DNA of 64,000 nt from Clostridium sp. GTDB lineage: Bacteria; Bacillota; Clostridia; Clostridiales; Clostridiaceae. The DNA lies in NCBI RefSeq assembly GCF_026168755.1, contig NZ_JAPFDR010000011.1:1-64000 (forward strand), in the 5' to 3' direction. This document shows positions 17,090 through 26,050 of the stretch, piece by piece (position 1 is the first letter of the stretch; every line of letters starts with the position of its first letter). The notes under the pieces are model-generated. The model worked only from the letters and a program-made list of their open reading frames with translations. It was not told the origin of the DNA and did no database searches. The position numbers and the translations under genes were made by a program.

Positions 17090-18934
17090 ATGGCTTTTAA
17101 AGATATACAAGCCTTTATGAAGGTATTAGAAAATAAAGGACAATTAAAGCGTATAACAGCTGAAGTTGATTCAGATTTAGAGATTACAGAAATAACTGAT
17201 AGAGTTTCAAAAGAAGTTGGACCAGCATTGTTATTTGAAAATGTTAAAGGCTCTAAATATCCTGTATTAATTAATGCCATGGGCAGTTATCAGCGTATGA
17301 GTTTATCTCTTGGCGTAGATAAATTAGAAGAAGTTGAAGAAGATATAGCTAATTTAATCAATATGCAAAATTATATGAAGATACCTAACTTAATTAAGTC
17401 TATACCAAGATTGACAAGATTATTAGCTGTATTACCTTGGAAACTTCCTATAAAAGGTGCTTGCCAGGAAGTAATAGAGTATAATCCTGATTTATCTACT
17501 ATACCAGTTTTAAAATGTTGGCCAGATGATGGAGGGAAATTTATTACATTACCATTAGTAATGACTAAAGATCCAGACACAGGTGTACAAAACACTGGTA
17601 TGTATCGTATGCAAATATATGATAAGAATACTACAGGAATGCATTGGCATTGGCATAAAGATGGAAGAGAGATATATGATAAATATCGTAAATTAGGCGG
17701 TAAGATGCCAGTTTCAGTGGCTATAGGATGTGACCCTGCAATTACATTTTCAGCTATTGCACCACTACCTAAAATGATTGATGAGATGATGTTTGCAGGA
17801 TATTTAAGAAAATGGCCAGTAAAAATGGTTAAATCAATAACTAATGATATATATGTTCCAGCTGATGCAGAGTTTGTACTTGAGGGGTATGTTGATGTAA
17901 ATGAGCCTTTACGATTAGAAGGACCATTTGGAGACCATACAGGGTATTACTCTTTAGCTGATATGTACCCTGTATTTCATGTAACATGTATAACTCACAA
18001 AAAGAATGCAGTTTATCCAACAACTATAGTAGGTAGACCTCCTATGGAAGATTGTTATATGAGTAAGGCTACAGAGCGTGCATTTTTACCATTGTTAAAA
18101 ATGATTTATCCAGAAATAGTTGATTACTCATTGCCATTTGAAGGAGTATTTCATAACTGTGTAATAGTTTCTATTAAAAAGAGATTCCCAGGTCATGGGA
18201 AAAAGGTTATGAACTCGCTATGGGGAATGGGTCAAATGATGTATGCAAAAATGATAATAGTAGTAGATGAGACAATTAATCCTCATGATATAAAGGCTGT
18301 TACAAAACAGGTCTTTGAATCAATAGATATGAAGAGGGATTTAGTATTTTCAGAAGGACCACTAGATGCTTTAGATCATGCATCAGCAAATGATCATTAT
18401 GGATATAGATTAGGAATAGATGCTACTAATAAATTTAAAGCTGAAGGTAATAATATTAAATGGAATTGCCAAGTTAAAGTTTCATTAAAGTTAGAGCAAT
18501 ATTTAGAGAGTAATGAAAAAATAGCTAGTTTTAATTATCCTATAAAGGGAGCTATGCAAGGAGCATTAATTGTATCAATAAATAAAAGTGAGCCAAATGA
18601 TGCTAAAAAGTTAATTAAAGAATTATGGAACCATGAAGATATGAAGTATAATAAGTTCTTAATTGTTGTGGATAAAGAAGTTAATGCAAATGATATTTCA
18701 ACAGTAGCTTGGAAGGTATTTAATAACATAGATGCTAAAAGAGATTTATTAATTGAAGAGGCTAATTTTGATAATGAAAATTGCTTTGGTCATCGTTTAG
18801 GAATTGATGCAACAAAGAAGTTAAAAGAAGAAGGACATACTAGGGAGTGGCCTGATGATATAGTTATGTCTGAAGAGATAAAGAAAAAGGTAACTAAGAG
18901 ATGGAGTGAATACGGATTTGAGAAAAATATTTAA
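17090..18934 (+). CDS. ubiD: UbiD-family prFMN-dependent decarboxylase
   Basis: 614 aa. The prFMN-binding stretch is NTGMYRMQIYD (N168, R173), and the acidic catalytic pair falls in RLEGPFGDHTGYY (E277, D282). These are the expected residues for reversible (de)carboxylation of aromatic acids. At 614 aa it is longer than Escherichia coli UbiD (about 500) and nearer to the group used in late menaquinone steps. It begins the run ubiD-ubiA-ubiX plus an ABC importer. AAGGAGGAG precedes the ATG. The substrate is likely a polyprenylated aromatic acid. Confidence 0.9.
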   Translation: MAFKDIQAFMKVLENKGQLKRITAEVDSDLEITEITDRVSKEVGPALLFENVKGSKYPVLINAMGSYQRMSLSLGVDKLEEVEEDIANLINMQNYMKIPNLIKSIPRLTRLLAVLPWKLPIKGACQEVIEYNPDLSTIPVLKCWPDDGGKFITLPLVMTKDPDTGVQNTGMYRMQIYDKNTTGMHWHWHKDGREIYDKYRKLGGKMPVSVAIGCDPAITFSAIAPLPKMIDEMMFAGYLRKWPVKMVKSITNDIYVPADAEFVLEGYVDVNEPLRLEGPFGDHTGYYSLADMYPVFHVTCITHKKNAVYPTTIVGRPPMEDCYMSKATERAFLPLLKMIYPEIVDYSLPFEGVFHNCVIVSIKKRFPGHGKKVMNSLWGMGQMMYAKMIIVVDETINPHDIKAVTKQVFESIDMKRDLVFSEGPLDALDHASANDHYGYRLGIDATNKFKAEGNNIKWNCQVKVSLKLEQYLESNEKIASFNYPIKGAMQGALIVSINKSEPNDAKKLIKELWNHEDMKYNKFLIVVDKEVNANDISTVAWKVFNNIDAKRDLLIEEANFDNENCFGHRLGIDATKKLKEEGHTREWPDDIVMSEEIKKKVTKRWSEYGFEKNI

Positions 18935-19781
18935 AAAGATAAATGATTATGGAGTATTAGTAATGTTTTCTCATACTATATTTTCATTATCATTTGCTTT
19001 AATATCAATGTTATTAGCTGGAGAAGGCAAATTAAAGCCAATGGTTATATTTTGGATATTAGTTGCCTTTATGGGAGCAAGAACAGGGGCTAATGCTTTA
19101 AATAGAGTAATTGATGCTGAGATTGATGCAAAAAATCCTAGAACAGCAACTAGACAATTGCCACAAGGGTTAATGAATAAGAAGGAAGTATTAGTCTTTG
19201 TTATTGTATGCTTTGGAATTATGGTATTTGCTGCATGGAAGCTAAATACTATTTGCTTAATATTATCACCAATAGCATTATTCTTAATGATTATATATTC
19301 GTATACAAAAAGATTTACTTGGATGTGTCATTTAGTATTAGGTGTAACTTCAGCAGCAGCACCAGTGGGAGCTTGGCTTGCGGTTACAGGAAAAATATCA
19401 TTAATTCCGTTAGTTATGGGAGCGGCTAATACATTATGGGTAGCGGGTTTTGATATAATTTATGGAGCTCAAGATTATGATTTTGATACTAAGAATGGAA
19501 TACATTCAATTCCAGCTAAGTTTGGGGTTAAAAATGCATTAAATATATCATCAGCATTTCATGTATTAGCAGTAATATTTTTATTTATTGTAGGAGTATT
19601 ATCACCTGAATTAGGAATTATATATTATATAGGATTAATTATAAATACAGTATTATTTATAATACAACATAAAATGGTTACAGAAGATAATCTAAAAAAT
19701 GTTAAGATAGCATCTTATAGTATAAATCAAGTAATAAGTATAGTATTCTTACTAAGTGGATTAATTGATTGTTTAATTTAG
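18906..19781 (+). CDS. ubiA: UbiA-family polyprenyltransferase
   Basis: About 287-291 aa integral membrane prenyltransferase. The first Asp-rich motif is NRVIDAEIDAKNPRTATRQL and the second is DYDFDTKNGIHSIPAKFG; hydrophobic spans fill the rest. It attaches the polyprenyl chain to an aromatic ring. The start is GTG 18906 or TTG 18918; either overlaps ubiD by 17-29 nt, so translation is coupled. The NRxxDxxxD form is shared by 4-hydroxybenzoate and 1,4-dihydroxy-6-naphthoate enzymes. It is the DmkA counterpart of this locus. Confidence 0.9.
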   Translation: MNTDLRKIFKKINDYGVLVMFSHTIFSLSFALISMLLAGEGKLKPMVIFWILVAFMGARTGANALNRVIDAEIDAKNPRTATRQLPQGLMNKKEVLVFVIVCFGIMVFAAWKLNTICLILSPIALFLMIIYSYTKRFTWMCHLVLGVTSAAAPVGAWLAVTGKISLIPLVMGAANTLWVAGFDIIYGAQDYDFDTKNGIHSIPAKFGVKNALNISSAFHVLAVIFLFIVGVLSPELGIIYYIGLIINTVLFIIQHKMVTEDNLKNVKIASYSINQVISIVFLLSGLIDCLI

Positions 19782-19793
19782 GAGAGTAATATT

Positions 19794-20384
19794 ATGAAAA
19801 AAATAGTAGTTGGAATTACAGGAGCAAGTGGAAGTATTTATGCTAAAAGACTTATAGAAGTTTTAGTAAGTAAAGGAATTCAAACTAATGTAATTTCTAC
19901 AGATAAAGGCAAGCAAGTTTTTAAATATGAACTTTCTTTAGATTTAAAAACTTGGATTGAAGAGCTTAAAGATACATATAGTAATGTAAAGCTTGAAGAT
20001 AATAATAATTTATTTTCTGGGGTAGCTAGTGGGTCGCATGGATTTGATGCTGTTATTATAGTTCCATGTTCTATGGGAACATTAGCGGAAGTAAGTCATG
20101 GATTATCTAAGAATTTATTATGTAGGGCTGCAGATGTAGCTTTAAAGGAAGGAAGAAAATTAATAATAGTTCCAAGAGAAACTCCATTTAATGCAATACA
20201 TTTAGAAAATATGTATAAATTATCAAGAATAGGTGCAACTATTATACCTGCTATGCCAGGATTTTACAATAATCCGCAAACAATTGATGATTTAGTTAAT
20301 TTCATGGTAGGTAAAATACTAAATTATCTTAATATAGATAATAATTTATTTAACAAATGGGAGGATACAGAATATGAAACTTAA
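19794..20384 (+). CDS. ubiX: Flavin prenyltransferase UbiX
   Basis: 196 aa. GITGASGSIYAKRL is the N-terminal FMN-binding loop and PCSMGTLAEVSHG is characteristic; LIIVPRETPFNAIHLENM and PAMPGFY complete the signature. UbiX prenylates FMN with a dimethylallyl group to make the prFMN cofactor of UbiD. It lies 12 bp after ubiA, and its last codons overlap the next gene by 11 nt. All three genes needed to make and use prFMN on a prenylated substrate are thus together. Confidence 0.93.
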   Translation: MKKIVVGITGASGSIYAKRLIEVLVSKGIQTNVISTDKGKQVFKYELSLDLKTWIEELKDTYSNVKLEDNNNLFSGVASGSHGFDAVIIVPCSMGTLAEVSHGLSKNLLCRAADVALKEGRKLIIVPRETPFNAIHLENMYKLSRIGATIIPAMPGFYNNPQTIDDLVNFMVGKILNYLNIDNNLFNKWEDTEYET

Positions 20385-21321
20385 GAAAATAATTGCACTA
20401 GCTATGACAGCTGTTATGACAGCATCTATGGTTGCGTGTGGAAGTAAAAAAGAAGAGGCACAAACAGAAAAAACTACATTAAGAGTAGGAGTAATGGGAT
20501 CAATTGATGCAGTTCCGTTAGTAATAGCTGAACAAAATGGATATTTTGAAGAAGAGGGAATAGATTTAGACCTTCAAATATTTAAGGCAGCTAAAGATAG
20601 AGATGCTGCACTTCAAGCTGGGCAATTAGATGGAGTATTATGTGATGAAACTGCTATTTCTATTTATCAAAATTCAGATATAGATATGAAAATTACTGGA
20701 ACTACAAATGGTTCATGGACATTAGTTGCAGGAAAGGATTCTGGAATAACTAATTTAAGCGATTTAAAAGGTAAAAAAGTAGGTATATCAGAAAACACAA
20801 TGATAGAATATTTAGCAGATGATATAGCATTATCAAACGGGCTAGAAGTATCTGATATAGAAAAAGTTGCAATACCGGCAATGCCAGCTAGACTGGAAGC
20901 TTTAAAAAACAATCAAATAGATGCTGCTATATTACCAGCACCTTTTAATGATACAGCAGTTGCAGATGGTGGTATAGAAGTTACTAAAATATATAATAAA
21001 GATATAATGATTTCTGTAACAGCATTCTTACAAGAAGTGATTGATAAAGATGCTAAGGCTATTAAAGGATTCTACAATGCTTATAATAAAGCTATAGAGT
21101 TCATAAATTCTAATGATATAGCTGAGTATGAAGATATAATAATATCAACTGTAGGATATTCAGAAGATATGAGAGGTAATATTGTATTACCAGAGTTTAA
21201 AACAAACTATCTACCAGCAGAAGAAAATGTTCAAAATGTATTAGATTGGTCTAAAGAAAAAGGTCTATTAACTAAAGATATAAAAGCTAAAGATGTGATG
21301 AGTAACGTAGGTGTAAAGTAG
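20374..21321 (+). CDS. ABC transporter substrate-binding lipoprotein (NMT1/SsuA-like)
   Basis: 315 aa. A lipoprotein signal peptide ends at the lipobox MVACG, with C22 the lipidated residue. TLRVGVMGSIDAVPLVIAEQ and GYFEEEGIDLDLQIF are typical of SsuA/ThiY/NMT1 binding proteins for small organic acids or pyrimidines. The fold is shared with MqnA/MqnD, but the lipobox and following ATPase and permease make an importer more likely. The start overlaps ubiX, so it belongs to the same operon. An aromatic quinone precursor is an attractive ligand but unproven. Confidence 0.85.
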   Translation: MKLKKIIALAMTAVMTASMVACGSKKEEAQTEKTTLRVGVMGSIDAVPLVIAEQNGYFEEEGIDLDLQIFKAAKDRDAALQAGQLDGVLCDETAISIYQNSDIDMKITGTTNGSWTLVAGKDSGITNLSDLKGKKVGISENTMIEYLADDIALSNGLEVSDIEKVAIPAMPARLEALKNNQIDAAILPAPFNDTAVADGGIEVTKIYNKDIMISVTAFLQEVIDKDAKAIKGFYNAYNKAIEFINSNDIAEYEDIIISTVGYSEDMRGNIVLPEFKTNYLPAEENVQNVLDWSKEKGLLTKDIKAKDVMSNVGVK

Positions 21322-21336
21322 TTTAAGGAGATATAT

Positions 21337-22092
21337 ATGATACAGGTAAAAAGTTTATCTGTTTTCTATAAGGCTAAAAGAGAAAATATAAAAGCGTTAG
21401 ACAAAATAAATCTAAATATAGATAATAGCGATATATGTGCAATAATAGGGCCATCAGGCTGCGGAAAGTCTACTCTATTAAATGTGCTAGCAGGAATAAT
21501 AACTGAGTATGAGGGTGAAGTTCTTTTAAATTCAAAGGGCTTAAGCCCTCATATTCATAAGATAGGATATATTCCACAAAATTTTGGACTTTTACCATGG
21601 AAAACAGTAGAGGAAAATTGTCTTTTATCTTTTAAAATAAAAAAAGAAAAAATAAATGATTATATTTTAAAAAAAATGGATATTCTTATGAAAAAATTAA
21701 ATATAGATCATTTGAAAAAAAGATATCCTAGTGAGCTAAGTGGTGGACAGAAGCAACGTGTAGCAATTGTAAGAAGTTTTTTGATGAAGCCAGATATTTT
21801 GCTATTAGATGAAGCTTTTTCTGCTTTAGATGCAATTATTAAAGAGGAAGCTCAAGAATTATTTCTAAATATTTGGAGTGAAAATAAAATAAATACTTTT
21901 TTTGTTACACATAGCATTGATGAAGCAATATATATGGGAAAGAAAATAATTATAATGAGTAACACGCCAGGTGAAATAATAGAAGTAATAGATAATCCTA
22001 TGTTTAATAATAAGAAGTATAGAGAAGAAAAAGATTATTTACAACTATATCTTCATATAAAGAATTTAATTAAAAAGGGGTGGGATAAATGA
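21337..22092 (+). CDS. ABC transporter ATPase (SsuB/ThiZ-like)
   Basis: 251 aa. Walker A is GPSGCGKST, the Q-loop region PQNFGLLPWKTVEEN, the signature LSGGQKQRVA, Walker B DILLLDEAFSALD, and the switch histidine is in FFVTHSIDEA. The subtype matches importers for sulfonates, taurine or thiamine precursors. It lies 15 bp after the binding protein and overlaps the permease by 4 nt. It energises uptake of the unknown ligand on the cytosolic face. Confidence 0.9.
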   Translation: MIQVKSLSVFYKAKRENIKALDKINLNIDNSDICAIIGPSGCGKSTLLNVLAGIITEYEGEVLLNSKGLSPHIHKIGYIPQNFGLLPWKTVEENCLLSFKIKKEKINDYILKKMDILMKKLNIDHLKKRYPSELSGGQKQRVAIVRSFLMKPDILLLDEAFSALDAIIKEEAQELFLNIWSENKINTFFVTHSIDEAIYMGKKIIIMSNTPGEIIEVIDNPMFNNKKYREEKDYLQLYLHIKNLIKKGWDK

Positions 22093-22835
22093 CTGCCTTA
22101 AAGAAAATATGGAGTTTTATAAAAGGATTTATAATATTAAATATATTATGGTATGTTTGTGCTATTATAATGGATTCTAGAGTTCTACCTACACCAGATA
22201 AGATATATTTACATTTACCTGAGCTTTTTAAGAATGATTTTTATGTTCATATTTTGGCGAGTTTACATAGAATATTTATTGGATTATTATTGTCTTTTTT
22301 TATAGGAAGTATAATTGGAATAATAATGGGATATACAAAAAAAATTAACAAGATATTAAATCCATTAGTATATTTTGCATATCCAATTCCTAAGACGGCA
22401 TTATTGCCGGTAGTAATGACCTTGTATGGACTTGGAGATGGTTCTAAAATAACAATTGTTGTTTTAATAACTGTATTCCAAGTTATAGTCTCAGTTAGAG
22501 ATGCAGTTATAAATGTTGAAAAGGAGAATTATAATCCATTAATAAGCTTAGGTGCATCAAGATTGCAGATGTTTTATCATGTAACTTTACCAGCTATATT
22601 ATCAGAAGTTTTAACAAATATAAGATTATCTATAGGAACTGCACTTTCAGTATTATTTTTTGCAGAAGCCTACGGAACTAACAGGGGAATTGGATATTTT
22701 ATTCAAGATGCATGGTCAAGAATCAATTACATAGATATGTATTCTGGAATAGTTATTTTAAGTATTTTAGGGCTAATGTTATTTATAATTTTAGATTATA
22801 TTGAATCTGTTGTTTGTAAATGGAAGAGAAATTAA
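22089..22835 (+). CDS. ABC transporter permease (SsuC-like)
   Basis: 248 aa with about six hydrophobic spans. The EAA-like loop for ATPase contact is visible around ISLGASRLQMFYHVTLPAIL, and YPIPKTALLPVVMTLYGLGD is typical of SsuC/TauC permeases. The start ATG overlaps the ATPase stop (ATGA-type), so synthesis is coupled. It is the last gene of the ubiD operon and is followed by a strong terminator. Confidence 0.9.
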   Translation: MTALKKIWSFIKGFIILNILWYVCAIIMDSRVLPTPDKIYLHLPELFKNDFYVHILASLHRIFIGLLLSFFIGSIIGIIMGYTKKINKILNPLVYFAYPIPKTALLPVVMTLYGLGDGSKITIVVLITVFQVIVSVRDAVINVEKENYNPLISLGASRLQMFYHVTLPAILSEVLTNIRLSIGTALSVLFFAEAYGTNRGIGYFIQDAWSRINYIDMYSGIVILSILGLMLFIILDYIESVVCKWKRN

Positions 22836-22877
22836 ATAAAGAGCAAATAGTAAAACTACCTATTTGCTCTTTATTTT
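22835..22877. terminator. Bidirectional terminator
   Basis: A perfect 16-bp stem, AATAAAGAGCAAATAG / CTATTTGCTCTTTATT, with a 9-nt loop, sits between the converging permease and apbE genes. Confidence 0.9.
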
Positions 22878-22886
22878 TGTTCTGTA

Positions 22887-23927
22887 TTAATTTTCTAAAG
22901 TAAAATCTTCATTTTCTAGTGTAAAAGAATCTCTTATACCATCAGTAATATAAACTTTTTTATCTTTAGTTATGAATATAGCATCAACATTAGATAAGCT
23001 CTCAACAAAATTTAATCCTTCTTCTAAGCCTTTTGCAAATACAGTAGTAGAAAGTGCATCAGCATCAGTAGACTTATCAGTTACTATAGTTACTCCTGCT
23101 ATATTGTTTTCAAAAGGATATCCAGTGCTTGGATTAAGCAAATGATGATATTTTACTCCGTCTTTTTCAATATATCTTTCATATATACCAGATGTAACTA
23201 CAGTTTTATTTTTTACTTTTAAAACACCTATAATATCACCTCTAGTATTAAAAGGATTTTGAATACCTATTTTCCAATCCTGTCCTGATGGTTTTAGGCC
23301 ATGAGCATAAATATTCCCACCTAAATCGATTATAGCGCTGTTTACATTATTTTCTGTTAATATACGAGAGATTTCATCAGCAGCATACCCCTTTGCTATA
23401 GAACCTAAATCTATCATCATACCTTTGTTTTTTAGAAATATAGTATGAGCTTCTTTGTTAAGTTCTAAAAGATTATAATCTATTAAAGGTAATACTGAAT
23501 TGATTTCTTCCTGAGTAGGAACTTTTGCATCATCTAATCCTATATTCCAAAGTTTAACTAGTGGGCCTATAGTTATATCAAAATCTCCATCAGAAAGTTT
23601 TGAATACTCAAGTCCTTTTTCTACTATTTCATATGTAGTAGATGTAACTTCAACAGGAGAAATTCCAGCGGAATCATTTACTTTATCAAGTTCAGTTCCG
23701 GTTTCATTAATACTAACTAGTGATTCAATTTCAGATACCTTATCAAATGCTTTATCTAATATAGTTGAATCGTCACTATCATATAGGGTTATTTTAATTA
23801 CTGTTCCCATAAAAAGCTCTGTTCTTGAAATTGGTTCAGAAGTTGATGTTGTATTTTTATTGCATCCTATTAACGTAGTAATAATAATTAGTAGGAGTGG
23901 AAAAAATAAATTTTTAAGTTTTAACAT
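22887..23927 (-). CDS. apbE: FAD:protein FMN transferase lipoprotein (ApbE/FmnB-like)
   Basis: 346 aa from ATG 23927, chosen because GGAGGTATAT precedes it and a lipoprotein signal (TLIGCNKN) follows; longer upstream frames are AT-rich noise. ApbE motifs: FMGTVIKITLY, DFDITIGPLVKLWNIG, MIDLGSIAKGYAADEI and TDADALSTTVFAKG, the last with the magnesium-binding Asp. It covalently attaches FMN to threonine or serine of secreted flavoproteins. The FMN-binding lipoprotein at 25417 is the obvious substrate. It is the FmnB counterpart of the Listeria electron-transfer locus. Confidence 0.92.
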   Translation of the reverse strand: MLKLKNLFFPLLLIIITTLIGCNKNTTSTSEPISRTELFMGTVIKITLYDSDDSTILDKAFDKVSEIESLVSINETGTELDKVNDSAGISPVEVTSTTYEIVEKGLEYSKLSDGDFDITIGPLVKLWNIGLDDAKVPTQEEINSVLPLIDYNLLELNKEAHTIFLKNKGMMIDLGSIAKGYAADEISRILTENNVNSAIIDLGGNIYAHGLKPSGQDWKIGIQNPFNTRGDIIGVLKVKNKTVVTSGIYERYIEKDGVKYHHLLNPSTGYPFENNIAGVTIVTDKSTDADALSTTVFAKGLEEGLNFVESLSNVDAIFITKDKKVYITDGIRDSFTLENEDFTLEN

Positions 23928-24140
23928 ATATACCTCCATAAATAATTTATTAATGAAAATAAGGTCTTTAAATATAGTATTATAATAAAAATAAAAAATA
24001 AAGGGGAAAAAGATAAAAATGTTATAACTAAAAGAAAAAAACTGAAATATGTAGAAAAAAATCATTCGAAAGTATATAATAATCATTGATTATTTATTAA
24101 AAATATTTAATTTTATAATTAAGAATTTGGAGGTGAGTTC

Positions 24141-24527
24141 TTGTTTAAAAAGTTAGACATAGTAATCATAATAGTATTAATAATAATATCATTTATTCCT
24201 GAAATAGTTTTTGGTATGGTCATGGGGTATAAGTATGATATGACTTATGCAGAAATAACTGTAGGTGGTAAGGTTTATTCTAAAATTCCTCTATCAGCTC
24301 ATAAAGGAGAAGAGATTATTGATATAAATATAGATGGACATGAAAATAAAATAATGATAAAGGATGATACTATAAAAATGATAGATGCTGATTGCCCAGA
24401 TTCTTTATGTATTTATCAAGGCAAAATAAGTAGGGTAGGACAATCGTTAGTTTGTTTACCTAACAAGGTTATGGTAGAGATAAAAGGTAGTTTTGTAGAT
24501 GACGACGATGTTATATTATCTCATTAG
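24141..24527 (+). CDS. NusG domain II protein (EetA-like)
   Basis: 128 aa. One N-terminal membrane anchor (residues 6-28, IVIIIVLIIISFIPEIVFG) is followed by an extracytoplasmic beta-rich NusG domain II with ITVGGKVYSKIPL and DADCPDSLCIYQGKIS. Proteins of this kind sit beside Gx-transporter genes and are called EetA in Listeria electron-transfer loci. Start TTG has a GGAGGTGA site. It is 11 nt ahead of the next gene, so they form a pair. The precise function is not established. Confidence 0.75.
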   Translation: MFKKLDIVIIIVLIIISFIPEIVFGMVMGYKYDMTYAEITVGGKVYSKIPLSAHKGEEIIDINIDGHENKIMIKDDTIKMIDADCPDSLCIYQGKISRVGQSLVCLPNKVMVEIKGSFVDDDDVILSH

Positions 24528-24538
24528 GAGTGATTAAG

Positions 24539-25051
24539 ATGAAGAAGACAAGCAAAATGGTATATATATCTTTATTAGTTGCACAGGCTTTAGTTCTGTC
24601 CTTGTTTGAAAGAATGATACCTGTTCCATTTATAACACCAGGGGCGAAATTAGGACTAGCTAATATAATTATTGTAATAGGATTATATACATTAGATAGC
24701 TATAAGGAAACATTTTTAGTAATAATTTTAAGAAATGTTTTATCAACAGTTTTTGGTGGAAATTTATCTTCCTTTATGTTTAGTTTGGTTGGATCTATTT
24801 TTAGTTTTTTAATAATGATTGCACTTAAGGAATTATTTAAAGAAAAAGTTTCAATTATTGGAGTAAGTGCTGCAGGTGGTGTATTTCATAATATTGGTCA
24901 ACTTGTAGTTGCATCTTTTATAGTAAAAAATATAGGAGTTACGTTATATTTGCCAGTATTATCTATGGCAGGAATAGTAACGGGGATATTTGTAGGTTTA
25001 ACAGGAGATATTGTAGTTAGGCATTTAAAAAAGTTACCTCAGTTTAGATAA
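24539..25051 (+). CDS. Gx transporter family membrane protein (EetB-like)
   Basis: 170 aa with five or six hydrophobic spans. RMIPVPFITPGAKLGLANI and FGGNLSSFMFSLVGSI are typical of the family once annotated as heptaprenyl diphosphate synthase component I and now grouped with ECF-like S components. Start ATG 24539 follows TAGGAG; an in-frame GTG at 24530 lies too close to the site. With EetA it is expected to form a membrane unit for flavin or quinone electron transfer. Actual substrate unknown. Confidence 0.75.
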   Translation: MKKTSKMVYISLLVAQALVLSLFERMIPVPFITPGAKLGLANIIIVIGLYTLDSYKETFLVIILRNVLSTVFGGNLSSFMFSLVGSIFSFLIMIALKELFKEKVSIIGVSAAGGVFHNIGQLVVASFIVKNIGVTLYLPVLSMAGIVTGIFVGLTGDIVVRHLKKLPQFR

Positions 25052-25416
25052 AGACGAGTTATTATATTAATTAACAATAAGTACTACAAATAGGATAAAA
25101 AATAGTTTTGTTAAGTTATAAACTTAACAAAATTTATAAAAAAAGCCTGGAATTAATTAGGTAAAAAGTTATATAATAGTGATAAAATGCAAAAAAAATT
25201 TTGATTTTAAATTAATATTATTCCAAAAAATATTAAAAATAAAATATAAAATATAATTAAAAATAAAAAAATAGGTATATAAAATAATAAAATAATAATT
25301 AAAATGAGTAATTTTTGAAAAAATAATAAGTAAAGGTTTTTAAAATAAAGTATTGCTTTTATAAAGAGAATATTGTAGAATAAATACGAATTATTTATTA
25401 ATAGGGGGATAAACGA
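25052..25416 (+). promoter_or_regulatory. Intergenic region with terminator and promoter of the FMN-binding lipoprotein gene
   Basis: TTTTGTTAAGTT / AACTTAACAAAA at 25106-25132 is a 12-bp hairpin closing the EetAB pair. A good promoter lies at TTGCTT 25353-25358, 17-bp spacer, TAGAAT 25376-25381, with a GGGGGAT ribosome site before the next ATG. The 200 bp between are almost only A and T, and I see no gene there. Confidence 0.6.
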
Positions 25417-25881
25417 ATGATAAATAAAAAACTAGTTGCATTAGCAGCGGCTACTATGGTAGTTAGTACTTTATTTGTAGGATGTGGAGGAAACAAGGCA
25501 GAAGAGCAATCTACAGAAGGGTCATCTCAAGAAAATACTACTGTAAAAACAGTTGAAATACCAGGTGAAGAAGATACTACAATTGTAGAATTAACTTTAG
25601 AAAATGGAACTCCAGTATCTGTAAATATAGATACTAAAAATGCTGATGGATCAATGAAGTCAGAAGCTTCAGTTTCAGGTGAATATGACATGAAAAATGA
25701 CGGTAAAAAATGGCATGAACAAATCGATTTATTAGAAGAAGCAATCGTTGAAAATAATTTCGATTTAAGCAAAATCAATATAACTGACGATGAAGGACAC
25801 ACAGATGCAATATCAGGTGTTTCAATAAAAGTTAAGGGATTTGTTGATGCAGTTCAAGAAGCTTTAGATCAAGTTAAATAA
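25417..25881 (+). CDS. FMN-binding domain lipoprotein (PplA-like)
   Basis: 154 aa. The lipoprotein signal ends at LFVGCGG (C23); a serine/glutamate-rich linker is followed by a small FMN-binding domain ending in DAISGVSIKVKGFVDAV. This is the position of the ApbE flavinylation motif, usually D-x-x-[S/T]-G-A-[S/T]. Here Ala is replaced by Val and the acceptor would be Ser. PplA of Listeria has two such domains and carries electrons outside the membrane; this protein has one. It is monocistronic, with its own promoter and terminators. Confidence 0.8.
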   Translation: MINKKLVALAAATMVVSTLFVGCGGNKAEEQSTEGSSQENTTVKTVEIPGEEDTTIVELTLENGTPVSVNIDTKNADGSMKSEASVSGEYDMKNDGKKWHEQIDLLEEAIVENNFDLSKINITDDEGHTDAISGVSIKVKGFVDAVQEALDQVK

Positions 25882-25918
25882 TTAAATTTTATTATTTTAA
25901 CATTGAAGGACTTTTATG

Positions 25919-25954
25919 AAGGTGAATTCAAATTAATGAATTCACCTTTTGTTT
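25919..25954 (+). terminator. Intrinsic terminator
   Basis: AAGGTGAATTCA / TGAATTCACCTT with an AATTAA loop and a T-rich tail, after the FMN-binding lipoprotein. Confidence 0.85.
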
Positions 25955-25986
25955 TAAGCAGAAAATATAAATAATAAATAGTTAAA

Positions 25987-26030
25987 ATATAAAAGCTATA
26001 CTATAATAAAAAATAGTATAGCTTTTATAT
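25987..26030. terminator. Bidirectional terminator
   Basis: An 18-bp stem, ATATAAAAGCTATACTAT / ATAGTATAGCTTTTATAT, lies between the lipoprotein gene and the converging LysR gene and can terminate the latter. Confidence 0.8.
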
Positions 26031-26050
26031 TAATCATAGATTATGATAAG

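Noticed and set aside
20374..21321. MqnA/MqnD quinone enzyme
   Set aside because: The fold is related, but a lipobox and adjoining ATPase and permease genes indicate an importer.
23928..24086. 53-residue N-terminal extension of ApbE
   Set aside because: It is AT-rich noise; the ribosome site and the lipoprotein signal both point to ATG 23927.
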